DNA of 64,000 bases, from positions 372,001 through 436,000 of the forward strand of contig JAAKBF010000207.1 in NCBI GenBank assembly GCA_012656075.1, given 5' to 3'. Shown here one piece after another: positions 32,820-43,831 of this stretch. The stretch's first letter is position 1, and the number at the start of each line of letters is the position of its first letter. This stretch comes from Phytophthora hibernalis (Eukaryota > Oomycota > Peronosporomycetes > Peronosporales > Peronosporaceae). Made by a program: the position numbers and the translations under genes. The notes under the pieces are model-generated. The model saw only the letters and a program-made list of their open reading frames with translations. It had not been told where the DNA came from and searched no databases.

Positions 32820-34628
32820 TTAAGAGTAATATTGGCGCTGCACTTCTTCGAGCACGTCTCGGCAGGGAACAACAGCACGCAGCTTGATGCACATCAGGAA
32901 CGCGCCAGCCAGCTTGCGGTGCAGGGAATACACTTCCTGCGGCGGAGGTGTCAGGCGACCGTGCATGAACACCTCTGTGTGCTGGCCAAGCCGAGTCGTT
33001 AGCTTGCTCTTCTGGAAATCAAAAGGCTCGTGCGATCGGAAGGGCTCACCAACCACCATACCGGCAGCAATGTGAGCACGCATCATCACCGGAGACTCAT
33101 CGCCAGTAAGGAAGTGCATCTTAATCGATGAATCAACAAGTGTCTTCTCGTCCTCGTTTGCTGCAGCCCACACAATGTTGAAATAGTCATCGACGAACGA
33201 CTTTGGATACTCGCGAGCAGCACCAAAATCCACAAGCCCGACCATGTCGGTGGACGCGTTATACATAAAGTTACTCCAGTTCGGATCTGTCTGCATGAAG
33301 CGCCAGTTGAAAAGCTCATGGATGGTGAGCTCGAGAATACGGCGGCCGATGCTGTTTCGCACATCCTGTGAGAGATGCACAGCCTTGTCAACGGCGACCC
33401 CGGAGATCAGTTGCGTCGTCAAAATACGCGACGTACTGAGCTCCCGGTACACACGCGGCACGACGTATTTTTCGCCCATGCCGTGCTGCGCGATAAGCTC
33501 CTTAAAACGCTCCTGGTTCTCCGCCTCATTGACGTAGTCACACTCGGCTGTCAGCTCTTCCTTGCCCACACGAATGATCTCATCAATGTATAGTCCACGC
33601 GGTAGGATGTTGGTATACGTCACCAATCTCTTGAGGTTGAGCAGGTCACTGCCAATGGACTCCGCCACGCCCGGGTACTGGATCTTGATCGCCACGCGAT
33701 CGCCGTTCACAAGGGTAGCACGGTGCACCTAAACAACCATACGCCAAACAAAACCACAACTTTCAGTAAGCTATTCACCAAAACGAAATAACCAGTCACG
33801 TCAGATACCTGCCCAATGGACGCGGCGGCAATAGGAACGTCGTCGAACTCCTGAAACTTGCTGCGCCAGTCTTCGCCGAGCTCGCTCTCGAGCTGCTGGT
33901 GCAGTTGGTCCTTCGGCATCACATGCGCACTACAACAGTCAACAATCAGCAATTTTAAACCCACACCAGCAACATTCACACTCATCAAGCGTACTTTTCA
34001 CGGACGCGATCCAGTGCAACCGCCAGCTTGGACGGGATCAAGGCCTCGTCCTGGATGCTCAGCATCTGTCCCAGCTTCAGCGCCGCGCCTCGCATCGTGC
34101 ACAGCGTCTCTGCCAGCTTCTCGGCATTGGCGTCCGACACGAGCGCATTGTACGTGCCGTTCTTGCCACCACTGCGCACGATCTCCGCCGCTGTGCCCAC
34201 TGCCAGTCTGGCTGCGAGGCCTCCGAAGCCCAAGATACGGGACAGTGGGGACGACGGCACGTGCTTCTCCTCCCACACTCGACGCGGCGGCTCCTCCAGC
34301 ACAGGCGGCTTCTTCTCGGGATCTGGGGCCTTCAGCAGCGGCTCTGACACGTGGATCTTCTCCTTCTTAATCATGAACTTCTGCTTCTCCGCCTGTTGCT
34401 TCAGCACCGGCGCCTTCTCCTGCGTCTGTACGGGCTCAGGAGCTGCTGGAGATGACGCAGGGAAGAACCCTCGCCATTAAGGAAGTAGGGTACGAGACGC
34501 GCCAGCTCCGTCGCGTGCTTGGACAGCTGCGAGCTCTTGGCCGCCACCTCAGGGCCCTGCGAGCGCGCCAGCTGCTCCGCCACTTTGCCGGCGCCCTGCA
34601 GCACACGCGCAAAGTCCTGCGTCCACAT
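32820..34628 (-). CDS. COQ8: Atypical kinase COQ8/ADCK3 (ABC1/UbiB family), mitochondrial
   Basis: Role: UbiB-family ATPase/kinase-like protein required for coenzyme Q biosynthesis in the mitochondrial matrix. Seen: exons about 34628-33995, 33929-33808 and 33728-32820 (introns about 65 and 79 bp), about 555 residues. Hallmarks in order: the KxGQ motif in ALKLGQMLSIQDEALIP, the Ala-rich loop AAASIGQV in place of the Gly-rich loop, the Lys of VAIKIQYPGVAES, the catalytic segment FMQTDPNWSNFMYN, and the DFGAAREYP metal-binding motif. The N-terminal region before KxGQ is long and partly helical, as in ADCK3. One frame break at 34468-34470 (G run) joins the N-terminal ATG reading to the KxGQ exon. 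The gene is divergent from PIN1 with about 136 bp between starts. Confidence 0.85.
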
Positions 34629-34764
34629 CGCGAACTTGTGCGGCTCGGATGCTGCTTACCTGAATTCGACAGATGTGGTGTACGAAACATGAATATGGGG
34701 TGGTGTTACGTACGGTTTCGATAAATACGAATTACCCCTCTTCAACAAAGCTACGTACGATACG

Positions 34765-35442
34765 ATGGCCGGTACGGAGCTAGTAGGATACAGGTCGTCG
34801 CTGTGTATAGGGTCTAACGCCGTTGTGATGGAGTAGATCAAGTCCGCGCGTCTCACCTGCTGATCAAGCACAACGGCTCGCGTCGCCCCGGTACGCCCGT
34901 GGGTCTCGCAAAGACGAGAGGAACTGCTTTTGACTGGGTGTCTGTTGTTGCAGCGTCGCGTCTGTCCAACAACATCACGCGCTCCAAGGAGGAGGCCATC
35001 ACCAAGCTTCTCGGTGCGTATATGGTTGAGTATGATGCTAAAGGGGTGAGGGGATTCACTGCTTCCTGATGACAGAGCTGCGCGCCCAGATTGTGTCGGG
35101 TCAGGCTACGTTCGAGGACCTGGCAACGCAGTACAGCGACTGCAACAGGTTGGCACAGCTATAGCGTTAATTACTGGGTTGGGGAGTTGCTCATAGTAAC
35201 TTAACTGGGCGTTTGCTGATTGCAGCGGCACTCGCGGTGGCGATCTGGGTCCGTTCGGACGCGGCATGATGCAGAAGCCTTTCGAGGACGCGACGTACGT
35301 GTGCAGTGCGATCTAATGCTACAGAAGGACATTCTCATTTGTGGGTTGGATTGTGACTGCCAGGTTTGCGCTTAAGGTGGGCGAGCTGAGCGACGTCGTG
35401 GACACGGACAGCGGTGTACACATCATTGTCCGTACCGCGTAA
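34765..35442 (+). CDS. PIN1: PIN1-type parvulin peptidyl-prolyl isomerase without WW domain
   Basis: Role: phospho-Ser/Thr-Pro-specific cis-trans isomerase. Seen: six exons, 34765-34771, 34837-34890, 34954-35013, 35076-35148, 35226-35294 and 35364-35442, all with GT-AG borders and an unbroken spliced frame of 113 residues. It begins [20 protein letters not shown] (RASHLL and the K..SRRP phosphate-binding basic loop), continues [20 protein letters not shown] and [11 protein letters not shown] (catalytic Cys region), then [20 protein letters not shown] and ends [10 protein letters not shown]. Known: plant Pin1At has the same WW-less layout, unlike human PIN1. No WW-coding sequence is seen upstream. 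This is one of the few genes in the window without a frame break. Confidence 0.9.
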
Positions 35443-35734
35443 GTGCACGTTGGAAGTTGTTTCAACGAACGACTTCGGTTCGGAAGGTTGCTGACGCTGA
35501 TGATGAAGCTGTCCATGTGAAGCAAACGCATCGCCTGACGATGCAGAACCCACAGAATGAAACTGCATTACGTTGAAAATTGGATTTGCAACGTGTACCT
35601 TCTTGCTTGTGCCCTCTGGTTCCTTGATACTGTACATGTAAGCAAGTGCACTTGCGAAGTACTTTATGACTGCAACTTTATTCATGATCTTACAAGAAAA
35701 CTGATGAATGCACCGCAAAGCATTCATGACGCTC
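35443..35734. terminator. Convergent 3' intergenic region (PIN1 / double-PX gene)
   Basis: The two genes end facing each other with about 290 bp between stop codons. No long hairpin or strong polyadenylation consensus is seen. Confidence 0.2.
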
Positions 35735-36979
35735 TCAGCTCGCTTGTGCTATCTTGCGCTCGTGAAACCGCACGGCGCTGCGTTTGCGCTGGCACTGCAC
35801 GAGCGCTTTCAGAGGGAAGAGCTTGGAAACCGATTCCAAAGGGCTAGGCGACTCCAAGTCCTGCTCGCGTCGAGATGTCGATGCAGCGTCCTTCACTCGG
35901 AGATTGCAGACAAACGCGTCCCCGTCTAGCCGAGCAACCCACTGAAGGTGTTCCGACTTAACAACTTTCTTGAAAAGCGCGTCAATCTTACGAGCTTGGT
36001 GCTGAATGTGCTCGGAGAAGCTACCAAGTGGCTCCTCCTTCGGAAGTTGTGGAATCTTGTGGCGAGGATTTTCTCTCTGCAGTATCTCCGCCCAATCAAG
36101 GAGAGCGCTGTAGCGGTGCCACACAAGCATCGTTTTGTGCGCATCCGTCTTAATCCGAACCTGGTGCTCGATGAATGGCCTTTCAACTTGCTTTTGAACA
36201 CGACTGTCGACAACCTTCGCCGACATGACTAAAGCATACGCATTTACATCGTTCTTCGACGAATGGAATGCCCAGTCTTTCGTTTCAAGAGTCGAAGACG
36301 GAGGAGTCGTTGTTCTTTTGTGACGCTTGTACACGCAAGTGTCCGAGTCGACACGAATACCCCACTCGAGGTGATTAGAATTGGTTGCAGTGTCCAGGAA
36401 CTGATTCAGTTTGAGAACGCGCTCTTGGATAACCTTCTCCGAGAAATTGCCGAACACGTGCTTGCTTGGAAGCTCTGGAATGCTCTTTCTTGAGTGACCC
36501 TGCTGGTTTTGTAGCGTCTCCACCAATTGCCTAAATGTGCTATAGCGGTACCACACAGACAGAGTCCCACGAGTGTCGGTCTCCAGCTGCATCTTGTACT
36601 CGACGAACTGCTGGTTATCACGATAAGTGATCCGACTCTGAATGACCTTAGCAGACAGCAGAGCGATTTCCTTCTTCTTGTCCAGTTTGTTCTCCAGCTC
36701 CAGCACCTGCTGCTTCAATCTCTCATTTTCAAGTCTCAGTTCCTCGTCAGCGTTGTGTTCACTCGTGTCCTTGTTCAGGTCTGCAACGAGTTGCTCTCTG
36801 AGCCAAATGTTCTGGGCCACCAACTCGCGATTCAACACCAGCACCGCATCAGCTACTTGCTGCATACAACTCGTATGTGGAGACGGACGAGGTTTTCGAT
36901 GTTCATTGCAGTTTCCTTTGCCCATGTGCTCGCCGCTTGCTTCTCCTATAGCTTGCTGTCTCTCTCTCCAACACGGCAA
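35735..36979 (-). CDS. Coiled-coil protein with two tandem PX domains
   Basis: Role: PX domains bind membrane phosphoinositides, usually PI3P. Seen: a single exon of 414 residues. A coiled coil (LRLENERLKQQVLELENKLD) is followed by PX 1 (SRITYRDNQQFVEYKMQLE, VWYRYSTFRQLVETL, IPELPSKHVFGNFSEKVIQE, GIRVDSDTCVYKR). After a linker comes PX 2 (SRVQKQVERPFIEHQVRIK, VWHRYSALLDWAEIL, IPQLPKEEPLGSFSE). Both keep the RY of the RY-F motif; PX 2 is the more divergent. The coiled coil plus PX 1 closely resembles the tail of the myosin gene immediately upstream on the same strand and the gene at 57890, so a local duplication is likely. An upstream ATG at 36979 is used; a later Met at 36922 is possible. Confidence 0.8.
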   Translation of the reverse strand: MPCWRERQQAIGEASGEHMGKGNCNEHRKPRPSPHTSCMQQVADAVLVLNRELVAQNIWLREQLVADLNKDTSEHNADEELRLENERLKQQVLELENKLDKKKEIALLSAKVIQSRITYRDNQQFVEYKMQLETDTRGTLSVWYRYSTFRQLVETLQNQQGHSRKSIPELPSKHVFGNFSEKVIQERVLKLNQFLDTATNSNHLEWGIRVDSDTCVYKRHKRTTTPPSSTLETKDWAFHSSKNDVNAYALVMSAKVVDSRVQKQVERPFIEHQVRIKTDAHKTMLVWHRYSALLDWAEILQRENPRHKIPQLPKEEPLGSFSEHIQHQARKIDALFKKVVKSEHLQWVARLDGDAFVCNLRVKDAASTSRREQDLESPSPLESVSKLFPLKALVQCQRKRSAVRFHERKIAQAS

Positions 36980-37699
36980 AATCGGTGATCCCGAGCGACA
37001 TCAAGTGCTAGAAAGTTCCGAATGAAACCTCTCGCGACAGTTTAGAGCTTAACTGGTACATGTACATGAACTACTTCAAAATTGAAGTAGTATATACCGG
37101 TATCTTACCATCACTCTGTAGTTGAATGTGCACTCAGCGATGAACTTTTCGCCTGGAGCTGATGCCAATGTTCGGCTACATTGGCTACAGAGCAAGCTGC
37201 GCACACGGAGAAATCGGGAGTTGCGGGGTCACGTAAACTTTATGGTAGGCTTTCGCTTCTGGCCATCGCTGCGATCGGCACATCGCAAATTCGTCACAAC
37301 TCCACCGTCTTCAAGGGACATTTGATACGCGAGAAACGCATAAGCAACGTATACTACCGGTACGTAGTATACAGTACGTGTACATCGTGGATCAAGTGAA
37401 CACAAACGCGTGGAGCACACGGGCGAATCAAAAATAAAAGCATTAACGCAGAACTTCCATCTAATGTGCATTGCTTGCTATCCTGCTCTTCAACGCTTTA
37501 GCTTCTGAATTATCTCACCGTGTGCGGCAAGTACCATACGCCATTCACGCTTGCCATCGCACTCCGTTTCTTGACTCGCTAGTCGGGCCGTCCATCGGTC
37601 GCGCTCTCCACGGTGTCGACGCACAGACTACAGTGCAATTGCTGCGCTCTTCTTAGTCCATTCGCGCTTTTGCACGATACACTTACACCTTTTAGCAGT

Positions 37700-40600
37700 C
37701 TAATTTCCAGTCGTACTGCCGCGACGGAAGCTGAACGACTTCATCGACAATCGTGATGATGAACGCGGTGACGACGAGTGAGTGCTGGCGAGCGAGATGC
37801 TCTCGCGAGAGGAGGCGCTCTTCACACGGCGCTTGTACACACACGTGTCCTGGTCCACACGAATACCCCACTGGAGGTACTCGGCGTTGGTCGCAGCCTC
37901 CAGGAACTGGTTTAGCTTAGCGACACGGTCCTGGATGATCTTTTCGGAAAAGTTACCAAAGAGCTGCTTGTTCGGCAGCTCCGGGATTTCCTTGCGCTTG
38001 TATCCGTTCTTCGTCTGCAGCGTAGCAGCCAAGTTACGGAACGTGCTGTAGCGGTGCCACACATACAGTGTACCGCGAGTGTTGGTCTCAATCTGCAGCT
38101 TGTACTCGACGAACTGGCGGCCTTCACGGTAGGTGATTCGACTGTCAACCACCTTGGCGGATATCAGTGAGACCTCCTGAGAGCGCACAAGCTTCGTCTG
38201 CAGTTGCAGCACCTGTTGCTTGAGGCGCTCGTTCTCACGAAGAAGCTCAGCGTCTGCGTACTCGGCCACGTTGGACGACAAGGTCGAACGTAGGCGGTCG
38301 TTCTGAGATACAAGCTCGCGGTTGAGCTCCAAGGCGGCTTCAGCAGCGGACTTGGCGTCGCGAGCGGCAGACTCGGCCTCCGCAACCTTGGAGGCCGCCT
38401 CGGTGAGGGCACGTAGTGTACGCGGAGACACAGGTCCGCCACGCTCGCCCACTTCCTCCTCTTCTTCCTCCTCCTTCTCGCTCTCGTCACTCCAATCCTC
38501 TTCCACAGGCTCCTATCACAGAACAACCTCCTTAGTAACCTTTCAAAATAAACAAATCCGTCAACAGTAACAGCACTTACCGGCTGGGGGTCGCTGTGCT
38601 CGCGCTCCTCCATCTCCTTGTGGTGCATTTGTTCCTGCTCTTCCTCGATAGCAATCTTGCGAAGGCGCTCCTGCTCGCGTTCACGCTCCTTGCGCACACG
38701 CTCAACGACTAGAGCATACAGATAACGCTGCTTGCGGCCACGCTCCAGAGACTGCAACTTAATCACACCAGAGCGCAGCGTCCGGTAGCGCTTCGCCTGA
38801 AGGCCACCGCGGGTAATCGCCTGGATCTTAACCACGGCGGCGCGCTGGCGCACGAAGCGGCTGCGGTACACGTAGCCGTGAAGCGTCTTCTGAATAAGAA
38901 TGGCGTGGTCCTTTAGAATTATGTTGCGGCGGTCCTCCAGTCTCTGTAGCAGACCCGAACTAAAGTAGACCTTGGTCGTACCAACAGCAAACTTCGTGTT
39001 CTGCATAGTGGTCGCCATATCGGGAATCAACTCCTTCAGAAGACCAGCAACCATTACTGAAGGCTCAGCGTCGCGCAACGCGGACGGACAGATAATCTGG
39101 AAACGCTGTTGGAACTCCACGAGCGGCAAACGGTTAGGAATGCAGCACGACTGATTCGGATAGCGGCAATCACACCAGCACAACGAAGCTGCTCCACAAT
39201 CATGAGGCGATTGAACTCCGTCGCGCTCTTGTTTGCGTTTGGCTTGATGCATCGCACATATTGCGACGAAGTCTTGTTGATAGTCTCCATCAGCTCGGAA
39301 AGCTGTTTGCGGAAGGCTCCAGCAATGGTATTACCAACCAAGAAACCCTTCTGGCGGCTTTCCTTTCCGTGTTTGCCACGGCTGTTACGCTTACCCCCTT
39401 CAGTGTGGGCGTGAAGATGCCCGAGATGACTTCATTCTGGCTGCCAGATAGCAGCTGCACCATGTCCGTGGGGAGGGTGTCCTTGTTCTTCTCCAAAATC
39501 CCGTGCCGTTGTACGTGACATCGCCGGCGTAGTGGTGGATAGTGAACTCCAGCGGGTTAATTCTGTTCTTCTCGATGCTGGGGTGATTGCTGCAAGCATC
39601 CAGCACCTTGCTCACGAACGTGCTATCCGTGGCCTGGGGGCGCAGAACTTCCTCGTTCAGCATGCTGACAATACCCATACGACCCTCAATCAAGTCCAGA
39701 ATCGGCTGGTTGTCCTCGAAGGTCACAAGCGTAAGCGGGATACCTTCATCCACGTACTCCTGCTGCACATCCTTGAACACATCGCTGTTAAACTTCTGCT
39801 GCAGCTTTTCGTTAGCGTAGTTAATGCAGAGCTGCTCGAAGCCGTTCTGGTCAAAGCTTTCAAATCCGAAGATATCCAGCAGGCCAATGTGCGTTTTGAC
39901 ATTGTTCGTCGAGCAAATAGCTTTGTTGATACGGTGTACCAGCCAGTCGAACAGCTGCGTGTACATACCCTTCGCCAAAGCATCGCGCAGGTCTGAGGCC
40001 TGCTCGGCGTTTAGCGGGATCGTGTACGACTCGGAACCGGCCGTGATCGAGCGCTCCAGGAGCGTTGAGTGTAGCGCCGCGCTTTCAGTGCCTAGAAGGG
40101 CGCCAACGTTGTCCACGATGCTCTCGTTGCTCACGTGGGACTTTTCGCTGTCGTTGCCGTTGGCCTCGAATTCCACTTCACCCAGGTTCAGAATAGCCGC
40201 CACAATCTCGAAGATGCCGTTCTGTTCCTCCTTGAAATGCCAATGATATCAAAGGCTTCCTGCGTCTCTTTGAGGCACTGCACATCGTCGATACCCGTGA
40301 GCTCGGCGTCCGCACCCTCCGTCACGTACTTGTAACTCGTGACGTCGCCACTGAGCTTGAGCTCGGCTTTACGCGCCTCCGAGAGGCAGAAGATCTGGTA
40401 GAAAATGTGGTAGTTGCGCTCGCCCTCGGTCTGGCCCACGACACGGCTCTTCTCGAGCAAGTACGTCTCACATAAACAGCCGACGAGGGACCCAAGGTTG
40501 TCGAACTGCAGCTGCGCAAACTTTCCGAAGCGACTCGAGTTGTCATTCCTCTTGGTCTTGGCGTTACCAAAAGACTCGAGCAGCGGGTTGGACTTGAGCA

Positions 40601-41248
40601 CTTGTTCAATCACTTTTGTGCCGTGGGTACCACCTCCGGAGATGGAGGCTAGATGGTTCATCATGATCTTGACTGTCTCCGTCTTGCCGGCGCCGGACTC
40701 GCCACTCACGAGGATGCTCTGGTCCACGTGCGTCCTCTTCATGTCCAGATAGGATGTGGCCGACAAGGCGAACGGGTGCGGGGCCAGCGAGTCACGCGGT
40801 TGCTCCAGGTACTGCAGGTACAGCTCGCGGCCGTACAGGTCCAGCCACTGGTACGGGTTCACGGCAATGCAGATGGCGCCTGTGTACGTGTACGGCATCT
40901 TCTTGGCGAAGCGCAGCTCGAGGTTCTTGAGCACGGCTGGCTCGTGCAGGTGGTTCAGCGTGCACATGTCGTTGGCGCCGTCGGCCTCGAACACGTTGCA
41001 GATGGGCATGGCCTCGTCCGAGACCTCCCGGCGAGGCGCGCAATGTCGCGGATGTTGACGACCCTTTCCAGTCCGTCGTCCTTGTCCCACTCGCCGTCGT
41101 CATTGGGCTGCAGTCGCACCTCGGCGCTCACGCCATCGTCCAGACGCCGCACCACCACCGCCTTCTTCCAGACGTGCTCGTCGTGAGGTACCCAGACCAT
41201 GGCGCCGTTGTCCAGCATGCCGCCCGCTGCTGCTGCCTCATCCGCCAT
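37700..41248 (-). CDS. Myosin heavy chain with C-terminal PX domain (class XXX type)
   Basis: Role: actin-based motor; the PX tail should target it to phosphoinositide-rich membrane. Seen: about 1160 residues with one intron (38513-38580). In order: SH3-like N terminus (GAMVWVPHDEHVWKKAVVV); motor with P-loop GESGAGKTE, switch I NDNSSRFGKF, switch II LDIFGFESFDQNGFEQLCIN and converter GTTKVYFSSGLLQRLED; two IQ-like motifs (AILIQKTLHGYVYRSR, AVVKIQAITRGGLQAKR); a charged coiled coil; an acidic linker (EEDWSDESEKEEEEEE); a second coiled coil; and PX (FVEYKLQIETNTRG, VWHRYSTFRNLAATL). Known: SH3-IQ-coil-PX is the layout described for oomycete class XXX myosins. Five shifts (about 41030, 40232, 39496, 39396, 39138) each fall in a homopolymer. 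ATG 41248 is chosen because it starts a clean SH3-like region. Confidence 0.85.
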
Positions 41249-42356
41249 TGTGCGAAAGAAGGAGGGGGCGCTTCGTGACCGCGTACTACGCGTCGAGTCT
41301 CCGTGTGGGCGTGCGTTCGTTCCTGCTGGACGCGGCGATCGTGGAGTCGCTCGCGGGGCTCCTGCTGCTGTGTGGCTCGGCCTGACGACGAGTCTCTCCC
41401 TCCTCTTTCGTCTGGTCTTTCCCTCGTGCATAACCGCCCGAACAGCCAATCACACAGCTGCGCCCAGACGCCTGATTTAGCTTTACAAAACTGAAATTCG
41501 ACAACGATATTGGATATCCTGTATAAGTCGTTAGTGTAATTATATTCAGTTGGGTTTAGAAGGGTGTCCCACTCGACGTTAGCATCTAGCATAAATAATA
41601 TATTGGTAAATCAGTTCATCTTGTATGATTTACAAGGGGGCTGTACTATGGTACAATGTACCGTTCTGGTCTGGCTCGAAGAGTTCAGCGTGTAAAAATA
41701 AACCCACCTTGCCAACGGAGTCCGTTGAACGGACGCGACGAACATGGCGGAGTGCCTTCGTGTGGTGGCCGGCGTTACGAGGTTGCCAACACCGACACTA
41801 ATACCGGTATAATAGCTCAGTCGTCTTCCAAGATGCCGTTGCTGAAAGCAGGCCCACACTGGTCTCGGTAACAGACCATTTGAACCAGACTTTGGTTGCT
41901 TCGTGCAAACAACTGGGGGCTTAATGTTCCTGACCGTCGCGGCTCGCTGTTTCGGAGAGGGACAAATCCCCCTGTCCGAAAATTGCCGCAATGGGATCCG
42001 GTACATGTATTATTCGTCGTCGCCGTCATCCCAGACATGACATTCAAGACAAGCAGTGCGTTCTAAATTTCTGCTAGTCCCCATACTGCGCCTCTCACAC
42101 AACGAGCCGTGTGCGTGCGGCACTTCAAGTACATGTACATGTATACCGGTACCTGTACATGTATTAAAATGCAAAGCCGCGACTTCGCACGGAACAGCTC
42201 TGGATTTTACTTTTGAGCTCAGCAAACTATTAATAAGTTTCAAAGTGAGTGTTTATAGAAAAATGGATTGAAATTCGTAGTGCAAAATTCACTTCAAATT
42301 CATTTATTGCCGATTCCGTCTAAATTTGCTGAACGTGAACGAATCAAAGTCTTCAG
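41249..42356. other. Intergenic, no supported gene
   Basis: Contains the myosin promoter and, at 42130-42165, a dense run of palindromes (TACATGTACATGTATACCGG). A short copy of TACCGGTATAA lies near 41806. The open frames here are short and without motifs. Confidence 0.35.
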
Positions 42357-43725
42357 ATGGCCCGTCCCAAATCGACAAAGACGTGTGATTGGATGAAACT
42401 ATCCATTTATGGGCGAATCAGAACGCCCTTCACAAGTTGAAGCAGACCATCTTGAAGTGCCAAAATCAAATGGAGGAAGCAGCAACGCGACATCATGCAC
42501 ACCCGAACACGGTTTACCACTGCCTGTACGCGTACTACAAGCTCGGCAACTCAAAGCAGCACCTAGCGCATATATTCAACAAGTCTGAGCGAACACTGGG
42601 CAATTGGATCAAGACCTACGAGAAGGCAGGAGTATTTCAACGTGCCAAACAGCATCGGAAAGGACATTCACAGCAGCCCAACGCGCATGGCTGCTCAACT
42701 ACTACCAAGACCACCCTCTCTCATACCTGGACGAAGCTCAAGACGCGTTTTCTAAAGCTCATCGTCTCGCAATCTCCAAAACCTCGGTGTGGCATATCAT
42801 CCATGAGGCCGGGTTGACGTGGAAGGTCTTGGTGCGCCGCGCAATGCACATAAAGGAGAAGGACGTCTTCCGATTTGTTGAAGAACTCAGTCACGTCGAC
42901 TGGAACCATCATAACCTTGTATTTCTTGACGAGGTCTCTTTCGACAACCGGGGAATGATACGCAGGCGCGGATACGCTCTCCGTGGGAAGAAAGTTGCAA
43001 TTCGAGGAGATTTCGAGCGAAAGCCGCGTGTTTCAGTTTTGGCTTTCATTGGCGTCCACGGGATCATCGACTATTTCAACACGGACGGCACTTTTGACCG
43101 CGTGGAATTCACGAAGTGCTGCCAAGCCTTTGTCCACTCAACACCCGGTCATGTGCGCCAATATCCCGGCAAAAACTCGATCTGGATTTTGGATGGTGCC
43201 ACCATCCATAGGCACCCCAAAATTGTCCACTATCTTCGACACTCCGGAATCGACCCAATTTTTTTGCCAGCCTACTGTCCCTTCTTTAATCCGATCGAGT
43301 TCATGTTCGGCTATGTCAAGCGGTCCTTTCAGCGTCACTATGCCGAGTCTATTCAGCTGACAAACTGTTCCGGGCTGGTTTACGAGGTGACTTGCGATCA
43401 CAAATTGCTCGTGTCGGATCTGTAGCCGTCCTTCCACCTCGAATGTCCAGCAAGCGCGACTTGCTGCCGTTCGTCGTTCGGACATTTCGACGATTCGAAG
43501 GTTTCGACATGGGAAACGTTTTTGAACACTGCGGATGGAGAGTTAAAGGGTACTTCGACCCTGTTGGACCACTTTCAATCGAGCACAGACCAGCACCAGA
43601 CCTCAACGTAGACGAATGCAATCACGCTAACTTGGATTTTACCATTATAGACTCAGAACCGGAGCCTAAACTTAAAAGAAAATGCACCATTTGCCACTCT
43701 TTCTGTTCCCCGTCGTCAAAATCCT
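42357..43725 (+). pseudogene. Tc1/mariner-IS630-like transposase gene (DDE_3 type), frameshifted
   Basis: Seen: ATG 42357 (MARPKSTKTCDWMK) leads, after a shift near 42390, to helix-turn-helix segments (NTVYHCLYAYYKLGNSKQH, IFNKSERTLGNWIKTYEKAG). After one base missing in the A run at 42659-42661 comes AAQRAWLLNYYQDHP, then SKTSVWHIIHEAGLTWK. The catalytic core has LVFLDEVSFDNRGM (D), SIWILDGATIHRHPK (D) and YCPFFNPIEFMFG (E); the second Asp and the Glu are separated by 34 residues (DD34E). A further shift near 43355 leads to a C-terminal part that ends at about 43725-43750. Apart from three single-base shifts it looks nearly complete, so the gene may be intact in reality. Terminal inverted repeats were not found by eye. 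Confidence 0.75.
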
Positions 43726-43831
43726 TACGCTTTGTCACTTGGACCTGTTGAATTGGGCGTCACAGCAATCGTGGGCAGAAACTTGAAAGCGAGTCACTGC
43801 TTTGTCGATGATGGACAGCATTATCAGTGCG

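Noticed and set aside
38164..39252. A 362-codon reading of the myosin tail that continues past the IQ region into an Arg-rich end
   Set aside because: Its last part reads through the intron at 38513-38580; splicing to the acidic linker and PX domain is clearly better.
37700..41248. Calling the myosin gene a pseudogene because of five frameshifts
   Set aside because: All motor motifs are intact and each shift lies in a homopolymer, as in the other housekeeping genes of the window, so sequence error is the better explanation.
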